Of a stretch of DNA of 64,000 nt, positions 23,518 to 34,780 are shown piece after piece. Numbering within the stretch: the stretch's first letter is position 1; each line of letters starts with the position of its first letter. The notes under the pieces were generated by a model. The model ran no database searches and was not told where the DNA came from. It worked only from the letters and a program-made list of their open reading frames with translations. The translations under genes were made by a program, and so were the position numbers. The DNA is taken from NCBI GenBank assembly GCA_900175165.2, contig FWWN02000700.1:24410-88409 (forward strand), in the 5' to 3' direction. The stretch is from Rhizomucor pusillus. Its lineage: Eukaryota > Mucoromycota > Mucoromycetes > Mucorales > Lichtheimiaceae.

Positions 23518-24343
23518 ATGTACGCCAACAGAAACACTGGATCGACCGCATTGAAACGGTTGATGACAGAATACCGAGGTAATTAAGCAAGCTGCAGACA
23601 GATTGGTTGCATTACTGACACGAGATCCTCTCAACAGAGCTCACACTCAATGCTCCAGAAGGCATTACTGCCGGTACGCTCTATACTCGTGTGTAGGCGT
23701 GACAGTATAACTCACAAATATCCAGGGCCTGTCGACGAGAACAACTTTTTTGAATGGGAAGCGCTTATAAGGTAACGGGTATATATGATGACCGTGATAT
23801 CTAGTAGACAACTGGTCTGACGAAACATTTGCCTACGTTGCAGCGGACCTGAGGGTACTCCGTTCGAAGGCGGCATCTTTCCAGCAACCTTGACATTCCC
23901 AAAGGATTATCCTTTGAGCCCACCGACCATGAAATTCACCTGCGACTTCTTCCACCCCAACGTCTATCCTAACGGCACAGTGTGCATCTCGATTCTGCAT
24001 CCGCCTGGCGACGATCCAAACATGTATGAAAGCAGCTCAGAACGATGGAGCCCGGTGCAAAGTGTGGAAAAGATCTTGCTCAGTGTCGTCAGTATGCTTG
24101 CAGGTATTGTATATCTCTGGCAATGTCTTTGGTTTTCTACGAAATTGTTACTTAGTCTTAATATGTATGTGCAGAACCAAACGATGAAAGTGGAGCAAAC
24201 ATTGATGCCTGCGTAAGTACATAATTATTGAATAACTATGATACTCTTCGTATTGACATGTGCAAAAGAAAATCTGGCGAACGGATCGAGAAAAGTACAA
24301 TGAGATTGTCCGTCGAAACACTGCAAAGACTTTAGGACTATAG
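23518..24343 (+). CDS. UBC7: ubiquitin-conjugating enzyme E2, Ubc7/UBE2G type
   Basis: Six exons: 23518-23578, 23638-23673, 23726-23771, 23844-24103, 24175-24212, 24269-24343; 171 residues. UBC fold with the [17 protein letters not shown] active-site block (HPN triad plus catalytic Cys) and the acidic-loop insertion right after it ([16 protein letters not shown]) that marks the Ubc7/UBE2G/Cdc34 class. The length and loop fit Ubc7. Ubc7 works with Cue1 and Hrd1/Doa10 in ER-associated degradation, building Lys48 chains. All six splice junctions keep the conserved frame. The ubiquitin-like/eS31 gene follows 0.5 kb downstream on the same strand. Confidence 0.95.
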
Positions 24344-24835
24344 TTTAAACCGTTTATACAATCAGGATTCTTTCTATCTGGATACGTCATGTTCCTTTCT
24401 ACCATTGATCGGTGAAATGCAAAGCAATAGGTCACCATCTCCTAATACAATTCATTTCTAAAACCATCAATGAAAAGGCGTATATTTGTTTTAAAGTTTT
24501 TATCGAGATTTACGTCAATTCAAAGCGATAACATCAATATTTGATGATGAAGTACATATTTTTCTATCCAGTAGGTTAGGAGATAGAAATTGTCTTGCAA
24601 GAAGCGCCACCAGACAGCGGCGGCCATAGAAAATAAGCGGCCGGCGAAAAAAGTTTTTTTTGAAAAGATTTGTTTGCTGGGAAATGGTTGTTCTTTCTCT
24701 TTTTTCCAGATAGTGAGGAAGGTGTGTAGCATTAAACTAGGGATGGCTGGATCGTCTTGAAAAGAAAGAAAAATACTCATCGCTTGCCACTGCAGATTCT
24801 TTTCTCTTTGTGGAAAACAATCGAATTATCTGAAA
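24344..24835. other. intergenic region upstream of eS31 gene
   Basis: AT-rich; includes the UBC7 3' UTR and the ribosomal-protein promoter. No ORF supported. Confidence 0.5.
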
Positions 24836-25369
24836 ATGCAAATCTTCGTCAAGTCTCTTGAAGGCAACACTCTTGCCTTGAACGTCACTCCCGCCTCCTC
24901 CGTGGCCTCCGTCAAGGCCATGATCGCTGAGCGCGAAGGTACACTTAAGAGCTTTCTGTTGGCTTTGCATTGTCCGTTGCTAATGTTAGTTGTGTGGTGA
25001 ACAGGCATTCCCGCTGATGCTCAGCTCTTGTCGTATGCTGGCAAGAACCTCGTCGATGGCGAGCTCTCCCTCTACGGCATTGAGGACTTGAACACCCTCC
25101 ACTTGAACGCCGAGCTTTTGGGTGGTGGTAAGAAGAAGAAGAAGAAGACCTACACTACCCCCAAGAAGATCAAGCACAAGCGCAAGAAAGTCAAATTGGC
25201 TGTCTTGAAGTTCTACAAGGTTGACGAGTCTGGCAAGATTACCCGTCTCCGTCGCGAGTGCCCCAACGCCACCTGCGGTGCTGGTGTCTTCATGGCCTGG
25301 CACAAGGACCGTCAATACTGCGGCAAGTGCCACTTGACCTATGTCTTCCAACAGGGTCAATCCGCCTAA
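24836..25369 (+). CDS. RPS31: divergent ubiquitin-like / ribosomal protein eS31 fusion
   Basis: Two exons: 24836-24938 and 25005-25369; 155 residues. Residues ~77-155 are a normal eS31: the KKKKKK linker, a long basic N-terminal arm and the zinc ribbon C-x4-C-x14-C-x2-C (from 25259). The N-terminal 76 residues align with ubiquitin ([34 protein letters not shown]) but are heavily changed: Ile44 is Ser, Arg42 Leu, Lys11 Asn, Lys29 Met, the Lys63 region lacks Lys, one residue is lost near 54-55, and the tail is LLGGG instead of LRLRGG. Lys6, Lys27 and Lys48 remain. Cleavage after GG should still free eS31, but loss of the Ile44 patch and of Arg72/Arg74 makes a working ubiquitin unlikely; it resembles FUBI-type folding chaperones. 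The first intron lies after EREG. Confidence 0.93.
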
Positions 25370-25553
25370 GTGTTGCCAAGGGATCAAAGATCATGACAAA
25401 TAAAATCATTTAGTTGTTGTGTTTTTGTGTACACATGCGTAGCAGTGTCCAATGTCATTCTGTTATCTTTACAATGCTAGTTACATCGAGGATGTATGGT
25501 TGTTGAGTGACCGTGTAATGAGTATTTTAAACATGCGGGAATGTGGGGGGAAT

Positions 25554-25869
25554 CTAATCGTCGTCCGTTGCTGGTTTGTTGGAAGGTGCGCGCGAAACGG
25601 CTTGAGTCTTGAGCAATTCTCGATGCAAAGCCTGCTGTTCCTCTAGCTCTCTCATGTTTTCCTGTCGTTGCAAGAGCTTTCTGCGTCGTTCGTCGTCCTT
25701 TTCAAGACCTTGCCTCATTAACTACAAGATCTAGCCGTGAGTTGAGATCAGATTGTTCTCCGCTTTAGTTTACCTCTTTCTCGTAGATCTGGAGGTAATG
25801 GACACCATAGATCGTGCCGCAACACAGCACAATCGAGGCTCCCAAGGTCATTTTGGCACGTGTGGACAT
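25554..25869 (-). CDS. PET117: cytochrome c oxidase assembly factor Pet117
   Basis: Two exons on the minus strand: 25869-25774 and 25721-25554; 87 residues. A single N-terminal hydrophobic helix (TLGASIVLCCGTIYGVHY) is followed by the family signature VHYLQIYEKELMRQGLEKD and a charged helix. Pet117 sits on the matrix face of the inner membrane and couples Cox15 heme a synthesis to complex IV assembly. Length and topology match the family. The gene ends 185 bp beyond the eS31 stop, tail-to-tail. Confidence 0.88.
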
Positions 25870-26283
25870 ACTGAGAAAACAAAGTGATTAAAAAGCGGGT
25901 CACCCCTGGCGCTGCTGCAAGAACTGAGTTTGTGGATCTCGATAATAGGGTTCAGGCCGCCCTGCAGAGATGTTTGAATTGATGAAGCAAGGAATATGCG
26001 TATAATCCTTCAGAAACATGGGCAGCGCTCTGGATTACTATCATGATGACAGTATATGGTGTTGATATTAATTTAATCTGGTTCCGGGCGAGCTGCAGGC
26101 TTGTGTGCAGTCAAATCTTATCTCCATATAAGGCATGTACATTCGTGTGCCTCGCACCACACACATACACGCACACACGCACACACTCACAGCACCCCAC
26201 TCACAGGTTCCCTCTCCTCCTCCCTCCCTTACCATTAGCTCGGTGGATCGTGAAACCCCATTCTTTCTTCCTCTGTCATTGCA
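25870..26283. promoter_or_regulatory. divergent promoter, PET117 / kelch gene
   Basis: About 410 bp between divergent start codons, with an (AC)n run near 26157-26190 and a CT-rich leader before the kelch ATG. Confidence 0.45.
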
Positions 26284-28192
26284 ATGTCGAAAAGGAGGCA
26301 GCAGCCTCAACAGCTCCGGTTATCAGAGCGACCCGTTTCTCCTTCGACGTCTGTAGCTTCCTTCCGGACTAAGGGCTCTTCGTCTCCTGTACCGAGCAAT
26401 CACTCTTCCAGCATCATCTCCAAAGTGAAGCGGTCTTTATCGTCGTCCGGCAACGGTCGTCCGTTTCCGAGCACGTCCTTGTCGTTTACCTCCGCTGAAA
26501 GGTAACAATAGAATCAAAGTATATTATTAACTCGGGGTAAAATAATAATAGATCTGTATTATTCCAGATCTTTGGATGTGGCTTCTTCCGAAGACCTGGC
26601 AAATGGTGGTGAAATGGAACGAGATGCTAGTAATTTTTCAAGTGAAACTACTACGCGACCTCCGTTATCACCATCGCGATGGGTGCAAAAACCGCCCGTA
26701 ACCGGCAACAGCAGCAACAATAACAACAATAGCAGGCTGAATAATCACCAGAAATTGTACCAAAGTGGTGTGATCAGCAGCACCGTTGCAGCCGCGACCA
26801 GCCCGGCCACTGCAACGTTTTCACGCGCTCCTCTACCGGAACCCGAGTGGGTACCACCTGCCAACCGACGCCGCGGCAGCAGTAATACGAGTAGCACCAA
26901 CAACGACAACAAACTATCATCATCGGCGGGCCCGATGCTCGGCAACAACGCGGCAAAAACTAAGAGACCGTTCGATGTACAGCCTGCACCTGCGCCGGCA
27001 ATGTACTGGTCGAAAGCTGTCACTTATGGCCCCAAACCGCGTCCTCTCCGTGCACACTCCAGCGTGGTCGTGAACGAGCTTATGTATGTGTTTGGAGGCA
27101 CAGACCAGCGCGGTGGATTCGGCAAAGTTTATGCTTTGGAACTTGGTATGACGAATAAAATCTTTAATCGCTGAAGCACATCTCACCTCGCATCCTCTAG
27201 ATACCCTCACGTGGACGAAACCAAAGACATTTGGTGAACCCCCACCACCCTGTCGGGCGCAGAGCGCAGTTGTCCTAGAGGAGGAATCCAAGATATACTT
27301 TTTTGGCGGTGGTGATGGACCGAGTTATTACAACCACATCACGATCTTGGACACGAGCAAGTATTAAGATCATAATCATGCATTGGGTTGATCCAACTAA
27401 CAACCTTTTTTTTTTCAGAGACCATGACGTGGATTTGGCCCAAGACCATCGGTCCTCGCCCGTCGCCGCGGCGTGCTCACACATCTGTTATTTGGCGCGG
27501 ACACTTGTATATTTTTGGAGGCGGTGATGGCGCTCGGGCCCTCAACGACGTATATACATTAAACCTCAAGGACAATACATGGTCGATGGTAGAAACGACT
27601 GGCGCGAAACCTGAGCCACGAGGATACCACAGTGGAACATTGGTCGGGGACAAACTTGTTATCTATGGTGGAAGTGATGGCCAGACGTGTTTTGGAGATA
27701 TACATTTGCTTGATCTTGGTTAGTCCAATTCGACATGCGTGCGTATGATTTTCTCTCAGAATGTTTATCCATTGCAAAATAGAATCGAATGTATGGCACC
27801 GTGTCGGGTTGGACCCGCAGATTCCTCGACTTTCGCACGCTGCCACGTGCATCGGATCATACCTGTTTGTCACTGGTGGACATGACGGGACTCACTATTG
27901 CAATGATTTACTAATGCTGAATTTTGGCAAGTTTGCATAAAAGATACACAACTCCAGTCTTAAAGCTGACCATAGTTTCTCGCATCTAGTTACCATGGCA
28001 TGGGAAGTACGACGAATTTATGGCCAGGCGCCAAGTGCTCGCGGATACCACACTGCTGTCTTGTACGATAGCCGCTTATTCATGTTTGGCGGCTACGACG
28101 GCAAGCACTTTTTTGACGATGTGTTTGTTCTGGACCTCAGCTCCCATGCATATTTGCCCCAAGTAACTAATTTTGTTATCGAGATTTTCTAA
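26284..28192 (+). CDS. kelch-repeat beta-propeller protein
   Basis: Six exons: 26284-26501, 26568-27145, 27201-27356, 27419-27718, 27783-27926, 27990-28192; 532 residues. The first ~230 residues are Ser/Asn-rich and disordered. Six kelch blades follow, each with the paired Gly and spaced Tyr/Trp (YVFGGTDQRGG, YFFGGGDGPSYYN, YIFGGGDGARALNDVY, VIYGGSDGQTCFGDIH, FVTGGHDGTHYCNDL, FMFGGYDGKHFFDDVFVLD), closing with AYLPQVTNF. Such propellers are scaffolds in polarity, ubiquitin or GTPase signalling; the exact role is unknown. Introns 3 and 5 use GC donors (27357 and 27927); only those keep the blades TMTWIWPK and TMAWEVRR in frame. Confidence 0.85.
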
Positions 28193-28308
28193 CCTGCGCT
28201 GTTTCGTGTATATCTCATTCTATTAACTGTCTAATCACGTAAATACATGGCCCGGAATTTCGGCTTAATTTCCATCCTTGTCTTTCCTTGCTTGTTATTG
28301 CCCTTGCT

Positions 28309-28815
28309 ATGAGCATATTATCGTGGCTCTTTCCGTCGTCCTCCTCCTCCTCAAACAAGAATCTCGAGGAAGACATTCCAAAGAAAACGACATGTTACCA
28401 TATTGTAGGTTGAGCTGCTATACACTCGACAATCACTTGCCCACTGTAACCTTGATCATGTAGGAAGGATTCCTGAGCTGTCATTATTTCCACCTGGCCA
28501 CCGAGGTCGCCGATCGTCTATCCGCCAAGCACTCGCACATCAAAGCCGACGTGAGCGCATACATTAAGCAGCAGTGGTACGAGCGATCTAGAGAATTGCA
28601 AGAGGTATCACTGTGACGAAAAGGATATGGCAGTCAGTACCTGATATACTCAACCGAAAAAAACGGGGAATGGTTAGGAATTCAAGACAAAGCATACTAC
28701 CTCCCCGTTCATTTACGAAGGATGCGTTGCAGGTCAACAGACATTCGTAGGAGGCTACACGGATTTTGCAAAGAAGGTGAAGGAAACATATAAAATGAAT
28801 GTACCGCTAGACTAG
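28309..28815 (+). CDS. small thioredoxin/glutaredoxin-fold protein (MDH1B N-domain-like)
   Basis: Three exons: 28309-28404, 28464-28604, 28687-28815; 121 residues. After a Ser-rich start, TCYHI opens a first strand, and a helix beginning at GFLSCHYFHLATEVADRL sits where glutaredoxins have their redox helix. A middle section with W--R--EL follows, then TSPFIYEGC and the glutaredoxin-like turn FVGGYTDFAKKV. The order resembles the N-terminal domain of animal MDH1B (CPYY, SPIIWREL, LLGGFNEF). No clean C-x-x-C is present, so redox activity is doubtful. Starts 116 bp after the kelch stop on the same strand. Confidence 0.6.
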
Positions 28816-29397
28816 ATGGTCATCCAACATGTGAATATACGAGGGATAAAGAGATAGATAGATAGATAGAGAGAGCAAGCCAAAGACAAATGCATTCACA
28901 TTTGTATAGACTGAAAATATTCCTATTCATTTTGTGTAAAGCCTATAGGTAATAGCCATTAGATGAGAGCAGCGACGACCCTTTCCTTCGTCACCAAAAA
29001 ATCATTTTTCTGCAAGGAGAATACGTTGATCGAACAGCTAAACAGACGACCTGTTCACCGAATTTCACAAGATTGAGCGAGAGTATCCGGACCTTTTGTG
29101 TTCTGAAAAATGTGTTCTAGTCTGGGTTCATCCTTGCTTCAGTTTCCCGGGGCATGCCACTGCATGCAAACCTAAAGACGCTCCCTGTTGTTATGGGTGT
29201 TACATACAAGGCAATCAAAGGAGACTATTACCTCTGCTCTTCCGTATTATAACTCACGGAACATGTGTCCTTTACATATAGTAACTGTCAACCTTCTAGC
29301 GTATTACGGCATTATCTAATATTATCCTTTGGGTGATCGCAGCAAATGTCCATTTCCTGACTGACACACGACATGACTTACAAGGTTTGAGACAAGC
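28816..29397. other. intergenic interval with a weak coding trace
   Basis: A GATA tetranucleotide run at about 28855-28870. A frame near 29053-29290 (reading TEFHKIEREYP) has protein-like composition but no start and no recognised family; it may be an upstream exon of the next gene or decayed coding DNA. Confidence 0.3.
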
Positions 29398-29986
29398 ATG
29401 GACCTTGACAACTTGACATGGCGGGCTGCTTCTAAGCTATCAAGCGTGCAAGTAAATGCAGATGAAAAATTCAGATAATATGAATTAATTTTAATAACAT
29501 TTGCATTTAGCGTCTCATTGAACGAGACACCAGTGGCCGAACCGGCTGAGGAACTTGTTGAATCGACTACTACGCGGCCATGATTTTGAGTATTCTCGAC
29601 GCAAGCGGAGACGGGAGATGAGTACGAGGAGTCTTCAGCGGAGCCCAGTGATGATGAGCACCAGCGGTCCCCTGAGGAGACATATGCAAGGAGTCACAAC
29701 CCTGTTGCGGGACGACAGCTTGCACGAGGTATTCGTGAGCAGCGCGCCTTCCAGCTGTTGCCAATAACACCAGAAGACGCAATTTTCCTATTCCCCTTTT
29801 TTATTCCTACATGCCAACATTGATTCAGACAGAGATACAAGGATGCGGACGGACCGATTGCGGTCAACCGGCAGAGCTACAACCGAGTTGTTTGAGGAAT
29901 ATCAGCAACTCCTCGAGAAAGAAATAAGTCCATCGGATACAGACCTCTACAATATCATGGAACGACTTTTGAAGTACTTTGAATAA
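29398..29986 (+). CDS. unrecognised small protein (tentative model)
   Basis: Tentative four-exon model: 29398-29451, 29511-29532, 29591-29728, 29829-29986; 123 residues. It starts MDLDNLTWRAASKLSSV, has an acidic middle (DEYEESSAEPSDDEHQ) and ends in a helical segment (TELFEEYQQLLEKEI, LYNIMERLLKYFE). The last two exons are well supported by composition, splice signals and phase. The 22-bp second exon and the acceptor of exon 3 are weak: without that intron the frame contains TGA twice near 29581-29589. No family recognised. Confidence 0.4.
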
Positions 29987-30488
29987 GATTCCATGACTCA
30001 ATTTTGAGCAATCTGCAAAGTAACCAAATTACTCAAAACTACTGGGCAACCTAAGGGAACTCACCTTTTTCACTCTTTTCTTTCTTTTCCTTTCCTCTCT
30101 GTATTCTCTACTCTCAGGCTAATATGTGGTATCCAATAGATTTACCTCTCGTCTATATAAATATCGATAACTAAGCAATAAAATAGCTCAATTTAACAGA
30201 ACAGAGTCACGCGTATATCACTTTGGAAACTGGCGGTGTTTGCCTGGTTACTCAGCTGCGCTTGGGTACTGCGCATCCTGAAGAGCAACCCTCAAATATT
30301 GTAACTCTTGTAAATAAAATATCTTTTATGTCAACAAATATCATCCAGCATTCGAATACATGAGATGGAAATATGGATAGAAATCAAGCAGAGAAGGAAG
30401 AGAAACGGAAAGGACAAAGGTGCAAGGGTATATATACATGTATATGTATACTACATGATGAGACCTCGCCTTGCAGCTTACTACTTGT
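29987..30488. other. intergenic, convergent 3' regions
   Basis: AT-rich with several AATAAA-like signals for the convergent genes on both sides. No other feature seen. Confidence 0.5.
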
Positions 30489-31704
30489 TCAGAGCTCGTA
30501 GCCCAAAAAAATGAGATTGGCTGCTTGACGATAGATGCGAGGGTCCGTCAGTTGGAAGCCAATGTACATGAGTGCACGGATAAGCATTTCTAGCGGTTAC
30601 ATTTTGTCAGATATACTATATATTGCCTGGACTGCATTTCTTTAAGACTTACTTGCATTGCAAGCGCGGCTATCGACGATAGCCACTAAATGGGAGCAGC
30701 TGGTCTTTTCCTCGGCCAGTTCAATCAGTTGTGTCATGCTAAGTAGAGCGTTAGTACATACCACTTTTTGATCCCTGCCTGCCTGCCTGCCACAGCGCGC
30801 GCGCTCTCGCGCAAATATTTAAATAATAATAATAATGGACCATGGAGATCTACCGCTGTAGTAGCAAACAACAAGAGGAAAGCTACATCCTACCTGCTTC
30901 CCCCCACTCTGCTTGCTGAACTGACCACAAAAAAGGGTTAAGAATCTCGGTGGATATTTACATTTACCTTTGCTTGCCAGAAACTGCGTTGTTCCAAGAA
31001 GGGGAAAGAACAGGCTATGCTTGACCACTGATATAAGCAAGGGATGGAGTTTTCCTACACTTGGATGCTGCCCAAGGAGGGGAGGGGACATGTAGTTCGT
31101 CATGGTCCATTACAACATTGCTTTACGCCCAACTTGCAACCAAGCCCATGTGTATATATATCCATCCCTCTTCTGCCTCCTCTCCACTTGCAAAAGGTTA
31201 CTCACCTAGAAAAGAATTCTGTCTGGTTCCAGTTTTCTAAATCAGAGTAATGATCCTCCGGCAGCGTCATGAAAAATGTATCTTGATATATGAAGGCCTG
31301 ACACTGCAGCGTCTTTCGATAGTCGCTGATTATCAACAGCTCGGTAGCTTCGCGGTATATTTCGTGCGTGGGGCCAAAGGTACGGGTGACCACATCCTGC
31401 TCCTCCTGCCCGTGTTTTACTACTAAGATAGATTAATAAGCACGCCAGGGGGTGGGGGTAGGGTTCTAGCTGAGCAATTTTATATACCTGGTACTGCACG
31501 TTTTTGGATGCGAGTGATCTCAAAACGGGTAAGCGGGGCTGCTGCTGCTGCTGGCGGCATACTTTTGTTGGCACCGCCGCCGCCGTTCCCACTCGCAGCA
31601 AAAATTTGCTTGTCATCACTGGAGCAGAGGACATTTGAAGATTGGAAAGTCTCCAAAGGTATAGCATAATCACTTTGTTGTATGGTAGTATTTTTCAAAA
31701 TCAT
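30489..31704 (-). CDS. OAZ1: ornithine decarboxylase antizyme, main (ORF2) part
   Basis: Minus-strand exons 31719-31488, 31422-31206, 30738-30653, 30589-30489. The C-terminal half has the antizyme core: FIYQDTFFMTLPEDHY, WNQTEFF, the helix MTQLIELAEEKTSCSHL, VAIVDS and the end LIRALMYIGFQLTDP. Antizyme binds ornithine decarboxylase, blocks it and delivers it to the proteasome without ubiquitin, controlling polyamine levels. Antizymes normally need polyamine-stimulated +1 frameshifting from a short ORF1. An upstream frame entering at an acceptor (31719) runs into TGA at 31672-31670 and a +1 shift there would enter the core frame. However, the core frame also has an ATG at 31704, so the true start is unsettled. 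The third intron (31205-30739) is 467 bp, far longer than the rest. Confidence 0.85.
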
Positions 31705-31719
31705 GATGATGATGGCTGT

Positions 31720-32990
31720 CTAACAAACACAGATAGAGAAACACAAATAGGTAGGATAAATTCTTGCCCTTGGTGGATATGGAGTTTGATGCAAACAGGA
31801 AGAGTACGATCGATTTGTCCAGCTCTGTAACTTTTTTGGGTGGGCGTTCTAAACAGTAGTTGTTGTCAGCAAGGTCGTGATTGTATGTAAGCGTGTGTGT
31901 ATACGAAATGTCCAGGCACCTTTTACTGAAAACGCCCTAACAGTCAGAAGAGAGGTGTGTGTGTGTGTGTCTCTGTGAAAAAGAGAAAAGAGGAAAGAGG
32001 AAAGAGAGAAACAAAGAAAGTTTGGGAAATAGGCGAAAACGAGAAACAAAGAAGGCAAAGGAAACGAGGGAAAGGTCAAGTAAAACTGTGTGCTGCATGA
32101 CACATGGTCTCATCAAAATGACTCCGCCCGGTGTACAACATGGTTTCTTGCATGTCACTTGTCAACGTTTGTTTGACATGCTCTGTGTAAGCTTGTCAAG
32201 AGCTTCATCTTCTTCTTATTGTACCGCCAACGCTGAAGCCTGTTCTATCACATCGAAACCATCAAGGAAGAAACAAGTCTTTCTTTCTTCCTTTCTTGCC
32301 GTGCAACCTGCCGATTTACCGCAATGTATTTGCGGTCGCGGAACACAATGAAAACTGACTGTACATCATCTGATTAGGAAATATCAAAATGACTTGATAT
32401 TCCCCTTCATTCACACGAATTTAGCTGCTGCTTAACCATAATACATTGCTGCTAAATTACATGGAATCAGATCTGCAGAATTTTAAATAATAGCGTGATA
32501 TATTTTAGATTGAATGAGATTGAGCTTCCAGAAGGGGCGAGAGATATAAATAAGCATTTTTATCAAAGCGACTCCGTACGGTGTAGATTTGTTTTCGAGT
32601 GGTATGTAAATAATGAGCATTGCCATAGCAATGCTTGGCATTCATACCACGCTCGTACCATCCGGCTCTTCTGAACTGGGTCCTAATGCTATGATGAGTC
32701 GTCCCAGATAGTTTCCAATCAGGGCAAGAACCTCTGACAGAAGCCCTCGACATGCCTAAAAAAAGCAATACACCGTTGCATTGTCAAGAGGTTGCAGAAA
32801 GGATATGATATCTAGTTGAAGATACTGGACATATTATTTTGCATTGATCAAGATAGCCTGTCAGGCGTCCGAGTGGATGTTCGGCTGTTGAAAAAAGAAG
32901 CCGAAAAAAAAGTAAAGAGTGTGGTTGGGACCAGAGGAGAAAAAAAAAGGCAGCAGGTGGTCTCTTTAAGCAAATATACTGTTAAGCGAC
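31720..32990. other. intergenic region, antizyme 5' side and EMG1 promoter
   Basis: Holds the unresolved 5' part of the antizyme mRNA on the minus strand (pyrimidine-rich, a GT/CA run near 31953-31970). In the minus direction no ATG occurs between about 32095 and 31705. The rest shows no supported ORF. Confidence 0.5.
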
Positions 32991-33026
32991 ATGGAGGGGT
33001 CGCAGACAGTCAATCCAGACTCAAGC

Positions 33027-33058
<32 letters not shown>

Positions 33059-33989
33059 GAAGCTCATTATAGTGCTTGAGAATGCTTCATTGGAAGCTGC
33101 ACAGCTGCGCCCGTGGGATACGAAACTTCAACTTCTAAATTGCGATGAACATCAGTCGATTCTCAAGAAGCTCGGACGTGACATTTCCGATGCACGTCCT
33201 GACATTGTGCACCAGGTTAGCACGGATCTGGCCGCTTTGCTGTGGAGAAAAAGAGGAAAAGACGTAACGATATATATATATATATATACATATATATTGA
33301 CGAATGAATTTTCAGTGCTTATTAGCTATACTTGACAGCCCACTCAACAAGTCGGGACACATGGAAGTCTACATACACACTGCAAAAGGTGTAGTGATCC
33401 GAGTCAATCCAGCTTGCCGTATACCACGAACGATCAAACGATTTTCCGGTCTTATGGGTAAGGATCGAAAAAATTGGTTGGATTGGGGAATCCCTTTCTT
33501 ACCGGAATAATATATATTAGTCCAACTTTTGGAACGAGGCCGTATTACCAGTGACCAGGAAGGCTCAACGTTGCTGGAAATTCTTCCTGGAGATATAACT
33601 GAGCATTTGCCTCAAAAGTCAAAAAGAATAGGTCCGTGGAATAACCCGAATCATGCACGATCTAGCTGTAGACTGATCACATAATACACAGCCTTGTCAT
33701 GGAACTCGCCCAAGGTACGCCTCTTCAAGTACTTTAAAGAATCCATACCTGAGGGTCAGCCTGTGGTGGTCGTTGTTGGAGCCATGGCCAAGGGACCAGA
33801 CACGTTTGCAGATCGCTATGTACAGGAGAAAATTGGTAAATCCCCACTTGATCCCTTTGTTTTTTATGTAAACGTCCAGTCCGATTGACATATCTTTCTT
33901 TGCAAGGCATTTCTGAATATGCATTATCCGCAGCCGTTGCATGCAGCAAAGTCTGCTGCGCTCTGGAGGATTTGTGGGACATCATGTAA
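32991..33989 (+). CDS. EMG1: rRNA small-subunit pseudouridine N1-methyltransferase Emg1/Nep1
   Basis: Five exons: 32991-33215, 33316-33457, 33521-33631, 33692-33835, 33907-33989; 234 residues. SPOUT-family motifs are present: [11 protein letters not shown] at the start, [13 protein letters not shown], the [14 protein letters not shown] block, and the SAM-binding knot [12 protein letters not shown] followed by [16 protein letters not shown]. Emg1 methylates the hypermodified pseudouridine of helix 35 in 18S rRNA and is needed for 40S assembly. The first 22 residues contain a poly-Asn run encoded by a (CAA/AAC)n repeat at about 33025-33058. The first intron holds a (TA)n run. Confidence 0.95.
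33025..33058 (+). repeat. (CAA)n repeat encoding poly-Asn in Emg1
   Basis: About ten triplets in frame AAC within the first exon of EMG1. Confidence 0.9.
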
Positions 33990-34780
33990 AGCTCTAAAGT
34001 GGACAAAAACGCATTCATTCTTCATACAATTGCAGCAAAATAAAGAGACACCAAGGAAACCCAACTGTACATGTACTATATTCGAGAAACTCGTACATTT
34101 TTTTTCTAGTGAGCAAGTCGATTGGGCGAGGAAGAACGGGATTCGTTGCAGGGCGCCAATGTTAGCCGACAAGATATGGGCTGCTGTCCCAAGAGATGTA
34201 ATCCATATCTTTGGAAAAAGTATGTTCATCGACGGATCGATTTCTATTTTGGGGGACGTATATATATACTGAATATATAATATCCTTTAATGTACCGGGT
34301 GTTCTGTGTATGTGTGACAAGATCTATCGATATGCGACATCTGACCTTTTGAAACTTGTATTAACTCGTACCTGGACAAGGAGATAACCTTATTAAAAAG
34401 GTGATAATGATATCATCACTTTATAGATCATGCCGACTCATCATCAGAGAGGAGGCATTGATTGTTCCTCTTGTTGTTGCTGCCAATTTTCAAAGCAACG
34501 AGCCTTTGCAGGCGCAGTAACGTGTGTGTGCGTGTGTCCATCTGACGATGATGTGGGTAAACTCTATCTTTTTAGGACAGGCCACTAAACAGGAAGGATA
34601 TTTGCATGTGCTAACAGCTTGTTTTTTGATGGGTAAACATGCTAAACGAATAAGAAGAAGAAAGAATTGCAATGAAAAAGCGCGCACCACTCGATGAGTT
34701 ATTTTTATTGCTTTGCTTGGCTTCGCAACTCTCCTCTCCCACTCCTTTCTTTCCTTTTTTTCTCTCGTCCTTGTGTGACT
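33990..34780. other. intergenic region
   Basis: EMG1 3' UTR and Nudix promoter. A frame at 34116-34270 (WARKNGIRCRAPM) looks somewhat protein-like but has no start, partner exon or known family. Confidence 0.4.

Noticed and set aside
31849..32103. Minus-strand hydrophobic ORF upstream of antizyme
   Set aside because: Composition follows a pyrimidine-rich leader with a CA microsatellite; no domain.
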